Shown in pieces: positions 17,723 to 25,353 of a DNA stretch of 64,000 bases (position 1 is its first letter; each line of letters starts with the position of its first letter). The translations under genes and the position numbers were made by a program. The notes under the pieces are model-generated. The model saw only the letters and a list, made by a program, of their open reading frames with translations. It was not told where the DNA came from and searched no databases. The stretch is from contig JALHQO010000007.1 of assembly GCA_022841905.1 (NCBI GenBank), positions 62,001 to 126,000 of the forward strand, written 5' to 3'. Source of the stretch: Hyphomonadaceae bacterium. Lineage in GTDB: Bacteria > Pseudomonadota > Alphaproteobacteria > Caulobacterales > Aquidulcibacteraceae.

Positions 17723-19021
17723 TTAACGGGCCTTGTTGAGCGATTTGCGGCCCGTCCCGGCCGGGGCGCTGCCGAAGCGCGTGCCCGAGCGGCCGGCGAC
17801 GAAGTCGGCCATGAACGGCTGGAAGGATGAGGCGGAGACGGCGATGTAAATGAACGGCCCGCCCGGGTTCGAGCGGAAGTTCGAGTCGACGCCAACGACG
17901 TCAAAACCTTGGCCATTGCGGATCAGGAAAGCCGAGCCGCTGTCGCCGCGCGTGGTGTCGCACTCGTGCGCGAAAGTGCCGTCGGTGTGGGCTTGGATGA
18001 TATGGCAGTTGATGTTGGCCGAGAGCGTATCGCCAGTATCCCAGGAATAGCCCGCCTGCAGCAGATTGTGCGCGGCGGCCGCTTGCGTGCCGCGGTCCGT
18101 GATCGAGCGCACGCCGGCAAAGCCTAGGCGATCGCCCAGCGGCTGGTCGAGACGGATGATGGCCCAGTCGAGCCCGTCAATCTCGTCGGTCGTGTTGAAG
18201 CGGCGATAATCGAAGCGGGGATCGACGATGTAGGCGACGGCGCGTGCTTCGCCGCCGCCGGCTTCTGGACGGAACGTGCCGCCGCCGGTGACTGAGTTGG
18301 TGTCGGTGTGGATGCAGTGGGCGGCGGTGACGATGACATCGCGTGCGATCAGCGTCGCGGTGCAGGCTTCGCCTTGCTGGTTGGTGAAGCGGCCCATGAA
18401 ACGCCAGGGCGTCTGTTGGCCATTGACGCGCACGCGGTCGTCGCGCCCGAAGAAGTGATCGTTGATCAGCGTCGGCCGTTCGCGGCCGTGGCAGTCGGTG
18501 CGATCGGAGCGCGCGGCGCATGAACCGTTGCCGCGGCCTGGCTCTTCGCAAATGCCGTTGAAGGAGGTGGCGCAACGGTCGGTCTGGTTGCGCATCCAGG
18601 CGACGTTGCCGCAATCGGTGCGGTCGCTGCCTTGCACGCACGCGCCGGTGCCGAAATTCGGCTCGTCGCATTCGCCGTCGCGGGCCCAGCGGCAGGAATC
18701 GTCCTCCGTACCTGCGCGCAGGCGCCGGCAATCGGAAAAATCGGTGCCGAGACGGCAGGCGCCGGTGCCGATATCGGGATCGTCGCACTCGTTGTCGTTG
18801 GCCCACTGGCAGGAATCGTCGCCGCGCGCCGGGCCGCCAGCGCCAGCGCCAGGCTTTGGTCCGCCGGTTTGCTTTTCTGGCGAGAGCGAGGCGATGCGCT
18901 CGGGCGCGCTGGCGCCGCTAATGGCTGCGGATACGGTTGTGAATGGGGCTTGATTGCCGCTCGCGGCAAAGCTCACCAGGACACACGCGGCGATTGTCGC
19001 CGCCGCAGCCGCCATACGCAT
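17723..19021 (-). CDS. Exported trypsin-like serine peptidase with three Cys repeats
   Basis: A 432-residue protein. ATG 19021 follows GGGAGA and opens a signal peptide (about 1-21). After a Gly/Pro linker come three tandem units with the identical spacing C-x7-C-x9-C-x8-C: Cys71-98, Cys110-137 and Cys150-177, each ending in D-C. The peptidase domain follows (about 185-415) with His235 (VTAAHC), Asp285 (LDWAIIRLD) and Ser361 (TTRGDSGSAF). The triad is intact and more Cys suggest disulfides. The repeats are probably a binding module. It is divergent from the GST gene across a 108-nt gap that must hold both promoters. Confidence 0.9.
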   Translation of the reverse strand: MRMAAAAATIAACVLVSFAASGNQAPFTTVSAAISGASAPERIASLSPEKQTGGPKPGAGAGGPARGDDSCQWANDNECDDPDIGTGACRLGTDFSDCRRLRAGTEDDSCRWARDGECDEPNFGTGACVQGSDRTDCGNVAWMRNQTDRCATSFNGICEEPGRGNGSCAARSDRTDCHGRERPTLINDHFFGRDDRVRVNGQQTPWRFMGRFTNQQGEACTATLIARDVIVTAAHCIHTDTNSVTGGGTFRPEAGGGEARAVAYIVDPRFDYRRFNTTDEIDGLDWAIIRLDQPLGDRLGFAGVRSITDRGTQAAAAHNLLQAGYSWDTGDTLSANINCHIIQAHTDGTFAHECDTTRGDSGSAFLIRNGQGFDVVGVDSNFRSNPGGPFIYIAVSASSFQPFMADFVAGRSGTRFGSAPAGTGRKSLNKAR

Positions 19022-19129
19022 CAGGTTTCTCCCGCGCCCTCGTGCTTCATTCCTAGCCTGCGTCGCGGCGGCGGGGAAGCGGCGCCGCTGTGGCTTGATC
19101 TCGCGCCCCGGCTCTGGAACAAGCCGCCC

Positions 19130-19795
19130 ATGGCCGCGCCTGTCCTCCACATCGGCAACAAGAATTATTCCTCCTGGTCCCTGCGCCCATGGTTGGCTCT
19201 GAAATGGGGCGGAATCCCGTTCGAGGAGCACATCATCCCGCTCGGCGGCGAAGGCTACGGGATGTCGCAAATCAAGGAAGTGCGCGCGGTGTCGCCGAGC
19301 GGACGCGTGCCGGCGCTGAAGGTCGGCGACACGACGATCTATGAGAGCTTGGCGATCTGCGAATGGGCGGCGGAGCAAACGCCGTCGTTGTGGCCGGCGG
19401 ATGCGCTGGTGCGCGCCGAGGCGCGCGCGGTTGCTTCAGAGATGCACGCGGGCTTTGCGGCGGTGCGTCGCGACATGTCGATGAATATTCGCCGCCGCTT
19501 GGAGCGCGCGCCCGAATGGCCGGACGATACGCGCGCCGATCTTGATCGGCTTTACGCGCTGTGGGGCGGGCTGATGGCGCGCTTCGGAGGGCCGTTCCTG
19601 TTTGGCGCCCGCTCGATCGCCGATGCGATGTTTGCGCCGGTGGCGACGCGGCTGCGCACCTATGCGGTGGATGCGCCGGACGCGGCGCAGGCGTATTCCG
19701 CCGCGATTTTCGCCGATGCTGCGTTCCAGGAATGGGAACGCGCGGCGGAAGCCGAGGCTTGGACCATTGATCAATCGGAAGCGTTGTATCGTTAG
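19130..19795 (+). CDS. Glutathione S-transferase
   Basis: A 221-residue soluble GST. The N-terminal thioredoxin-like domain has HIGNKNYSSWSLRPWLALK (Ser/Tyr region that activates glutathione), SPSGRVPALKVGD with the cis-Pro, and ESLAICEW, the classic Glu-Ser glutathione contact. The helical C-terminal domain follows, with FGGPFLFGARSIADAMFAPV (the SIADAM capping motif). It would conjugate glutathione to electrophiles. An FKBP lipoprotein gene starts 27 nt later on the same strand. Confidence 0.92.
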   Translation: MAAPVLHIGNKNYSSWSLRPWLALKWGGIPFEEHIIPLGGEGYGMSQIKEVRAVSPSGRVPALKVGDTTIYESLAICEWAAEQTPSLWPADALVRAEARAVASEMHAGFAAVRRDMSMNIRRRLERAPEWPDDTRADLDRLYALWGGLMARFGGPFLFGARSIADAMFAPVATRLRTYAVDAPDAAQAYSAAIFADAAFQEWERAAEAEAWTIDQSEALYR

Positions 19796-19822
19796 AGGCG
19801 GCGCGCGAGGAAGGTAGACGAG

Positions 19823-20347
19823 ATGAAGCGAGTTTTTTTGGCCTTAGCGGTGTTGGCGCTGGCGGCGTGCAACAATGATGAAGGCGTGATGGACGAAATC
19901 CGTCAGGGCGAGAGCGAGGATGCAACGGCTTTGGAAGATCAAATCAACGCGCTGAGCCGCGAAGTCACCGAAGCGCCGCAGACGCTCCCGTCGGGCCTAG
20001 AATTGCAGTTCGTGCGCCGCGGCAACGATCAGACGCTGCCGCAGCCAACGATGAACGCGCAAGTGCTCGTCCATTATGCGGGCTCGTTCGTAGATGGCGG
20101 CGAAGAGTTCGACTCCTCATTCGCGCGCGGCGAGCCGGCTGAGTTTCCGCTCCAGGGCGTGGTGCGCGGCTTTTCCGAAGCGATCACGCAGATGCGCCCA
20201 GGCGATGAAGTGATCGCGACGTTCCCTGGTTCGCTGGGTTACGGCGCTTCGGGTCGCGGCCAAATTCCGCCGAATGCGGCGCTGCGCTTCCGCATCGTGT
20301 TGCTGGCGTTCCAGGAGCCGGGCGGCCAGCCGGTGCAGGCGCAGTAG
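19823..20347 (+). CDS. FKBP-type peptidyl-prolyl isomerase lipoprotein
   Basis: A 174-residue protein. A short signal peptide ends with a lipobox (LALAAC, Cys16). A helical linker follows, then one FKBP domain (about 55-165) with VLVHYAGSF, EFDSSFARGEP, GVVRGFSEAI, MRPGDEVIATFPGSLGYG and IPPNAALRFRIVLL, the full set of family landmarks. It would fold or isomerise proteins in the periplasm from a membrane anchor. GAGGAAGG precedes the ATG. The argE GTG starts directly after its TAG stop. Confidence 0.92.
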   Translation: MKRVFLALAVLALAACNNDEGVMDEIRQGESEDATALEDQINALSREVTEAPQTLPSGLELQFVRRGNDQTLPQPTMNAQVLVHYAGSFVDGGEEFDSSFARGEPAEFPLQGVVRGFSEAITQMRPGDEVIATFPGSLGYGASGRGQIPPNAALRFRIVLLAFQEPGGQPVQAQ

Positions 20348-21487
20348 GTGACCGCCGCCGCGCTCGACATTCTGGCGCGGCTGATCGCGTTCGACACGAC
20401 GTCGCGTAATTCCAATCTCGCTTTGATTGCGTGGGCGGAAGAGTTTCTGCGTGCGCGCGGGATTGCGTCACAGCGCGTGTCGAACGCGGATGGCTCGAAG
20501 GCTAATCTCTATGCCGTGGTTGGTCCCAACGTTGAGGGTGGCGTTGTGCTGTCCGGGCACACGGATGTGGTGCCGGTCGATGGCCAGCCATGGTCCAGCG
20601 ATCCGTGGCTGCTGACCGAGCGCGGCGGCAAACTCTATGGCCGCGGCACGGCGGACATGAAAAGTTTCATCGCGCTGGCGCTGGCGCATGTCGATGGAGC
20701 GCTCGCCGCGCCGCTGAAGCGGCCGATCATCTTGGCGTTTTCGTATGACGAAGAGATCGGCTGCCTCGGCGCGCCGGCGATGATCGAGGAGATCGTGCGT
20801 GACGTGCCGAAGCCGGCGGCGGCCATCATTGGTGAGCCGACGCTGATGAAGGTTGTTTCAGCGCACAAGAGCATCCGCTCCTTCTTCGTCGAAGTGACAG
20901 GCCGCGAAGCGCATTCGTCACTGCCTGAGCAAGGCGTCTCGGCGATTATGGAAGCGCTGAAGCTGATGAATTTGGTCGTTGAGCTTGGGCGCGAAGCGCG
21001 GACTGTGAGCCACACGCATTTCACGCCGGCGACGATGACGATCGGCAAGGTCGAAGGCGGCACGGCGTCGAACATTCTGGCGCGGCGGTGCGAGTTTATT
21101 TGGGATTTGCGGTGCCCGGAGATGGTGCAAGGCGATGCGATCGAGGCGCGCTTCCGCGAGGCCGCTGAGGCGCTTGATGCGGACATCAAAGCGCGGGCGC
21201 CGGAAGCCGGCGTGAGCGTGACGCGTCGTTCGATTACGCCTGGATTGGCGGTTGCGCCCCATAGTGAGGCCGAGACTTTGGCGCGGGCGTTGACGGGCGA
21301 TAACGAAACGCGCGCTGTTTCGTATGCGGCGGAGGCGGGGCTGTTTCAGCGCGCTGGACTGCCAGCGATCATTTGCGGTCCGGGCTCTATCGAGCAGGCG
21401 CACCAGCCGGATGAATGGATCGAGCGCGCGCAGATCGAAGAGGGCGCAGCGTTCATGCGTAAGCTGATTGCGCGGTTGAGCGCTTAG
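20348..21487 (+). CDS. argE: Acetylornithine deacetylase
   Basis: A 379-residue M20 metallohydrolase that would release ornithine from N-acetylornithine in arginine synthesis. The metal site shows SGHTDVVPVDG (His and Asp), GRGTADMK (bridging Asp), SYDEEIGC (general base Glu and ligand Glu), IGEPT and the late His in QAHQPDEW. Start is a GTG that immediately follows the FKBP stop, so translation is coupled. Related M20 deacylases cannot be fully excluded, but length and motifs fit ArgE. It overlaps convergent cysQ by 4 nt. Confidence 0.9.
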   Translation: MTAAALDILARLIAFDTTSRNSNLALIAWAEEFLRARGIASQRVSNADGSKANLYAVVGPNVEGGVVLSGHTDVVPVDGQPWSSDPWLLTERGGKLYGRGTADMKSFIALALAHVDGALAAPLKRPIILAFSYDEEIGCLGAPAMIEEIVRDVPKPAAAIIGEPTLMKVVSAHKSIRSFFVEVTGREAHSSLPEQGVSAIMEALKLMNLVVELGREARTVSHTHFTPATMTIGKVEGGTASNILARRCEFIWDLRCPEMVQGDAIEARFREAAEALDADIKARAPEAGVSVTRRSITPGLAVAPHSEAETLARALTGDNETRAVSYAAEAGLFQRAGLPAIICGPGSIEQAHQPDEWIERAQIEEGAAFMRKLIARLSA

Positions 21488-22299
21488 CGCATCGCGGCAA
21501 GCGCCGCGCGCTTTGCTTCTTCATTCGCGTAAGCGATGAAACCGTGGATCAAAAACTTGCCGTCACGGTCTCCGTAGCGCAGGGGCGCGCCATCGAGGCG
21601 CATGATGTCGCCGCCTGCGGCGAGGAGGATGGCGTGACCAGCGGCCGCGTCCCACTCACTGACATCGCCGAAGCGCGGATAGAGATCGGCGCCGCCATCG
21701 GCGAGGCGGCAAAACTTGATGGATGAACTGGCGTGCGTGGCGGCGCCATTGAGGGCGGTGATGAAGTCAGCCGTGCGCGCGTCCCGGCCGGAATTCTGTG
21801 ATGCGACGATGCGCCATTGTGGCGGCGCGGTGCGGTCGGCGTGGATGCGCGTGGGCGGCGCCTTCGGCATCGCGGTGGCGATGTCGCATTTCGCGGTGAA
21901 AGCGGTGCCGGGTTCGCCGGCGTAGAGCTCGCCCGTTGCGGGCGCATAGACGACGCCATGTGTCGGCACGCCGCCGCGGACCAGCGCGATATTGACGGTG
22001 AATTCATCGCTGCCTTCGGAGAAGCCGCGCGTGCCATCGAGCGGATCAACACACCAGAAGAGTTGCCCGCACTGCGGGACGCGACCAAGTGCGACGGCTT
22101 CCTCGCCGATCATCGGCACGTCGGGGGCAAGCTTCAGCAAGCCTTGCTCAATGATCGCCTCAGCGCGCTGATCGGCGATGGTCACGATGGACCCATCAAG
22201 CTTTTGCTGCGTGTCGAAGCCCGCCGCGCGCACGGCCATGATCTCACGCCCCGCGGCGAGAGCGAGATCAATCAGGTCTTGCAGCTTGGGCTCAGTCAT
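21484..22299 (-). CDS. cysQ: 3'(2'),5'-bisphosphate nucleotidase
   Basis: A 271-residue member of the inositol-monophosphatase superfamily. It would hydrolyse 3'-phosphoadenosine 5'-phosphate to AMP during sulfate assimilation. Metal ligands are visible in GEEAVALG, the VDPLDGTRGF motif and SEWDAAAGHAILLAAGG. ATG 22299 is preferred by family length; a GTG at 22317 is in frame. It lies 30 nt behind nadE on the same strand and shares a 4-nt stop overlap with convergent argE. Confidence 0.9.
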   Translation of the reverse strand: MTEPKLQDLIDLALAAGREIMAVRAAGFDTQQKLDGSIVTIADQRAEAIIEQGLLKLAPDVPMIGEEAVALGRVPQCGQLFWCVDPLDGTRGFSEGSDEFTVNIALVRGGVPTHGVVYAPATGELYAGEPGTAFTAKCDIATAMPKAPPTRIHADRTAPPQWRIVASQNSGRDARTADFITALNGAATHASSSIKFCRLADGGADLYPRFGDVSEWDAAAGHAILLAAGGDIMRLDGAPLRYGDRDGKFLIHGFIAYANEEAKRAALAAMR

Positions 22300-22329
22300 G
22301 CGGCGCGGATGAAGCACGCGAGTGTGCGG

Positions 22330-24351
22330 CTAGTCCAGCTTATCGGGCGTATTCGCGTGCAATTCTTCTAGCCAGGGCGTGGCGCTGGCGTCGCTCGGCA
22401 TGCGCCAATCGCCGCGCGGCGAGAGCGCGCCGCCAGAGACGATCTTCGGGCCGTTTGGCACGGCGGAGCGTTTGTACTGGTTGGCGAAGAAGCGCTTGAG
22501 GAAAAGTGCCAGCCATTGGCGCAGCGTGGCGTAATCGTATTTGTCGCGCCACGCGCTCCAGGCGAGGAACAGGATCTTGCTCGGCTTTAGGCCGTAACGT
22601 GAGAACCAATAGAGATTGAAGTCCTGCAACTCGTACGGTCCGACGACGGCTTGCGTGCTTTGCTGGGTATCGCCGGGAATGAGCTCGGGGCTGATTTCGC
22701 CGGAGAGCACGCTCAGCAAAGTCTTCGACGTGTGTGTATCGAAGAGATTGGAGTCCGCCACCCAGCGGATCAAATGCTGGATCAACGTTTTGGGCGCGCC
22801 GCCATTGACGTTGTAATGGCTCATATGGTCGCCGACGCCGTACGTGCACCAGCCGAGCGCTAGTTCGGAGAGGTCGCCCGTGCCGACGACGAAGCCGCCT
22901 TCCTTGTTGGCAAGGCGGAAGAGGTAATCGGTGCGTAGGCCTGCCTGCACGTTCTCATAAGCGACGTCGTACACCTGCTCACCGCGCGCGGCAGGGTGAT
23001 TGAGGTCCTCCAGCATGCGCTGCGCGAGAGGCTCGATCGAGACTTCGCGCGCATCGATGCCGAGCGCGCTCATAAGCGCGTGTGCATTGGCCTTGGTGCC
23101 TTCGCTCGTTGCAAAGCCCGGCATGGTGACGCCGATAATATTCTTGCGTGGCAGGCCGAGCAGATCGAAGGCGCGCGCGATGACGATCAGCGCATGCGTG
23201 GAATCGATGCCGCCGGAGACGCCGATGACAACACGCTTGGTGTTGGTCGCCTCGATGCGCTTGGCGAGGCCTTGGACTTGGATGTTGTAGGCTTCGAAGC
23301 AATCGCGGTCGCGGCGGGCGAGATCGTCCGGCACGAACGGGAAGCGATCGAGCTTGCGCTTCAGCGGCAGCGGGCCGGTGGGGAGCTCTTGCTCGAAGCG
23401 AATGCGCGACCAGAGATAAAGTTCGTCGCGCAGGCGCGCGGCGGCGTCGCGAAATGTGCCATTACGTATGCGCTGCTGCGCGATGCGGGCGACATCGATG
23501 TCAGCCGTGACGAGTTTGGGCTCGCGGGAAAAGCGCTCGCCCTCGGCAATCTGCTCGCCCATTTCGTAGGCGATAATCTGGCCATCCCAGGCGAGGTCCG
23601 TGGTGCTTTCCCCGTAGCCGGCGGCGGCGAACACGTAAGCGGCGATGGCGCGGCGCGATTGGCTGTCGCAGAGCACGGCGCGGTCTTCGGCTTTGCCGAT
23701 AACGATGTTCGAGGCCGAGAGATTGAAGAGAATATTGGCGCCGGCGAGCGCGCCTTTGGTGGACGGCGGCGTCGGCGCCCAAAAATCCTCACAGATTTCG
23801 ACGTGGAAGCTGAAATCGGGGTTGTCGGCGTGAAAGAAGATTTGGTTCGCGCCGAAATTCGTGCCGTCGCCGAGAAACGGAATCGCGTGCACGTGGCGAT
23901 CGGGCGCGACGCCAAAATAGCGCTTCTCGTAGAACTCGCGATAATTCGGCAGGAAGGATTTCGGGACGATGCCGAGAACCTCGCCGCGGTGGATCACAAC
24001 GGCGCAATTGTAGAGCGCGCCGCACATGCGAATGGGCGCGCCGACGATCAGAATCGGGAAGAGCTTCTCGCTTTCAGCTTTCAGCGTGGCGAGCGCCGTC
24101 TCGACATTGTCGAGCAACGTCTCCTGCAAGAACAGATCGTCGATGGCGTAGCCGGAAATTGAGAGTTCAGGCGTCAGCAGCACCGCCGCCTTCTCTGCAT
24201 CCGCTTGCCGCCAAAATTTCAGGATTGCTTCGGCGTTGGCGGCTGGATCGGCCGGCGCGACGACTGGCGCGCACGCCGCCACGCGCACGAAGCCGTGCGT
24301 GTAGAGCGATTGGAAGCTCTTTGCAGAGGCGGAGGATTTGCGGGAGGCCAT
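22330..24351 (-). CDS. nadE: Glutamine-dependent NAD+ synthetase
   Basis: A 673-residue two-domain enzyme that makes NAD+ from deamido-NAD, ATP and glutamine. The N-terminal nitrilase-like glutaminase domain (about 10-290) shows the Glu of LTPELSISGY, the Lys of PKSFLPNYREFYE and the Cys of HVEICEDFW. The C-terminal synthetase domain has the PP-loop GVSGGIDSTHAL, TMPGFATSEGTK and GTGDLSELALGWCTYG. All are intact. ATG 24351 is used; an in-frame ATG at 24372 would add seven residues. It is the last but one gene of a long same-strand run starting with ydbH. Confidence 0.95.
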   Translation of the reverse strand: MASRKSSASAKSFQSLYTHGFVRVAACAPVVAPADPAANAEAILKFWRQADAEKAAVLLTPELSISGYAIDDLFLQETLLDNVETALATLKAESEKLFPILIVGAPIRMCGALYNCAVVIHRGEVLGIVPKSFLPNYREFYEKRYFGVAPDRHVHAIPFLGDGTNFGANQIFFHADNPDFSFHVEICEDFWAPTPPSTKGALAGANILFNLSASNIVIGKAEDRAVLCDSQSRRAIAAYVFAAAGYGESTTDLAWDGQIIAYEMGEQIAEGERFSREPKLVTADIDVARIAQQRIRNGTFRDAAARLRDELYLWSRIRFEQELPTGPLPLKRKLDRFPFVPDDLARRDRDCFEAYNIQVQGLAKRIEATNTKRVVIGVSGGIDSTHALIVIARAFDLLGLPRKNIIGVTMPGFATSEGTKANAHALMSALGIDAREVSIEPLAQRMLEDLNHPAARGEQVYDVAYENVQAGLRTDYLFRLANKEGGFVVGTGDLSELALGWCTYGVGDHMSHYNVNGGAPKTLIQHLIRWVADSNLFDTHTSKTLLSVLSGEISPELIPGDTQQSTQAVVGPYELQDFNLYWFSRYGLKPSKILFLAWSAWRDKYDYATLRQWLALFLKRFFANQYKRSAVPNGPKIVSGGALSPRGDWRMPSDASATPWLEELHANTPDKLD

Positions 24352-24396
24352 TAACCTAACGCGGCGGAGCATAGCACATTATGCTCAGCCTGACTA

Positions 24397-24642
24397 TTAG
24401 TGCTGGCGCGGTTCGTCCTGGTTCGGAACGTCGACCTGAATGCGGTCGTCATAGCCTTTGCGGGCGGAGTGAAAGACCAGCGCCATCAGGCCGCCGCCCA
24501 CCGCCAACGAGAGGAAGGTGCCGAGGCCCAAGGCGATCCAGCCATGGATGCTCATCGCGGAGCTGTCCCAGTCGCTCAGCGCGCCGAACATGACGGCGGC
24601 GAGGATGCCGCCGAGCGAGATGGTCAGCAGAAAAACTTTCAT
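24397..24642 (-). CDS. Small inner-membrane protein, 81 aa, two TM segments
   Basis: An unrecognised protein with two hydrophobic helices (about 3-22 and 34-57) joined by SDWDSSAMSIHG, and a charged tail rich in Asp/Arg/Gln. N-terminus is MKVFLLTISLGG. No catalytic motif is seen. It sits between ydbL and nadE on the same strand with gaps of 43 and 45 nt, so it is probably in the same transcript. Small two-helix proteins like this are often accessory membrane subunits; no role can be assigned. Confidence 0.72.
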   Translation of the reverse strand: MKVFLLTISLGGILAAVMFGALSDWDSSAMSIHGWIALGLGTFLSLAVGGGLMALVFHSARKGYDDRIQVDVPNQDEPRQH

Positions 24643-24685
24643 GGACCGGATGTGGTGCGCCGCGCGACATCTTGGCTTCGGCCGG

Positions 24686-25093
24686 CTAGTCGGCGCAGAA
24701 CGCCGGCACTTCGACCGGGCTCGAGGCGGTGCGTTGGCGCCATTGGCCGGCGGCGTTGCGATAGCGTTCGCCGACGGCGATGCGGTCTCGCTCGATCACC
24801 TCGCAGGCGACGGCGGCGGCCATTTCGTTGACCGAAACACCGCGTTCAGCAGCGCGGCGCGTATAGAGCGCGCGGCGCTGAATGTTGTTTTGATCGACGC
24901 GGCCGCGCAAATCGGCGGAGACTGAAGCGCCGGGCACGATGCCGAGATAGCCGTCAGCTTGTTCGCCGATCAGGCCGCTGGCGCGCGCGCTGTTCAAGGC
25001 TGCGTCCTGCGCCGCAGCCGGCATGGAGAACGCGATCGCGGCGGCGAGCGCGGCAACAGCGGATGCGATTGCAATTCTGCGCTTCATAATCAT
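24686..25093 (-). CDS. ydbL: YdbL-family periplasmic protein (DUF1318)
   Basis: An exported protein of about 135 residues; signal peptide ends AAA-QD. The mature part has GLIGEQADGYLGIVPG, RGRVDQNNIQRRALYTRRAAERG, VNEMAAAVACEVIERDR and a final motif of the DUF1318 family with QWRQR. The start at 25093 overlaps the ynbE stop (ATGA); an ATG at 25087 has better spacing from GGAGG. YdbL is known to work with YdbH and YnbE in phospholipid transport between the two membranes, probably as a modulator of their assembly. It is the third gene of that conserved set. Confidence 0.88.
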   Translation of the reverse strand: MIMKRRIAIASAVAALAAAIAFSMPAAAQDAALNSARASGLIGEQADGYLGIVPGASVSADLRGRVDQNNIQRRALYTRRAAERGVSVNEMAAAVACEVIERDRIAVGERYRNAAGQWRQRTASSPVEVPAFCAD

Positions 25094-25290
25094 CGACCTC
25101 CGGGGCCAAACAGCCCCTCGTTTTGTTCAAGCAGTTCCTGGGCGTCCCGTTCGAGACGCACGATCACTTCCTGGCGGATGTTGACGTTGAGATTGATCTC
25201 AATCGGCTCATCAGGCGCCTGGATCTGCACCGGGATGCAGCCCGCGACGGCTATGGCCGCGCCTATTCCCGTCAGAATGTGTGCCCGCAT
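25090..25290 (-). CDS. ynbE: YnbE-like lipoprotein
   Basis: A 66-residue lipoprotein with lipobox AVAGC (Cys18) and the family core PDEPIEINLNVNIRQEVIVRL, followed by an acidic helix ending LFGPGG. In E. coli YnbE is the outer-membrane anchor that pairs by beta-strand addition with the C-terminus of YdbH to make a continuous lipid groove. The same order ydbH-ynbE-ydbL is kept here. Its stop overlaps the ydbL start by four bases. Confidence 0.9.
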   Translation of the reverse strand: MRAHILTGIGAAIAVAGCIPVQIQAPDEPIEINLNVNIRQEVIVRLERDAQELLEQNEGLFGPGGR

Positions 25291-25353
25291 ACCTGGAGCT
25301 CCTCACGATGGATCAATAGCTAGGCGCGCCTGAACGCGCACTGAAGCTGCGCT

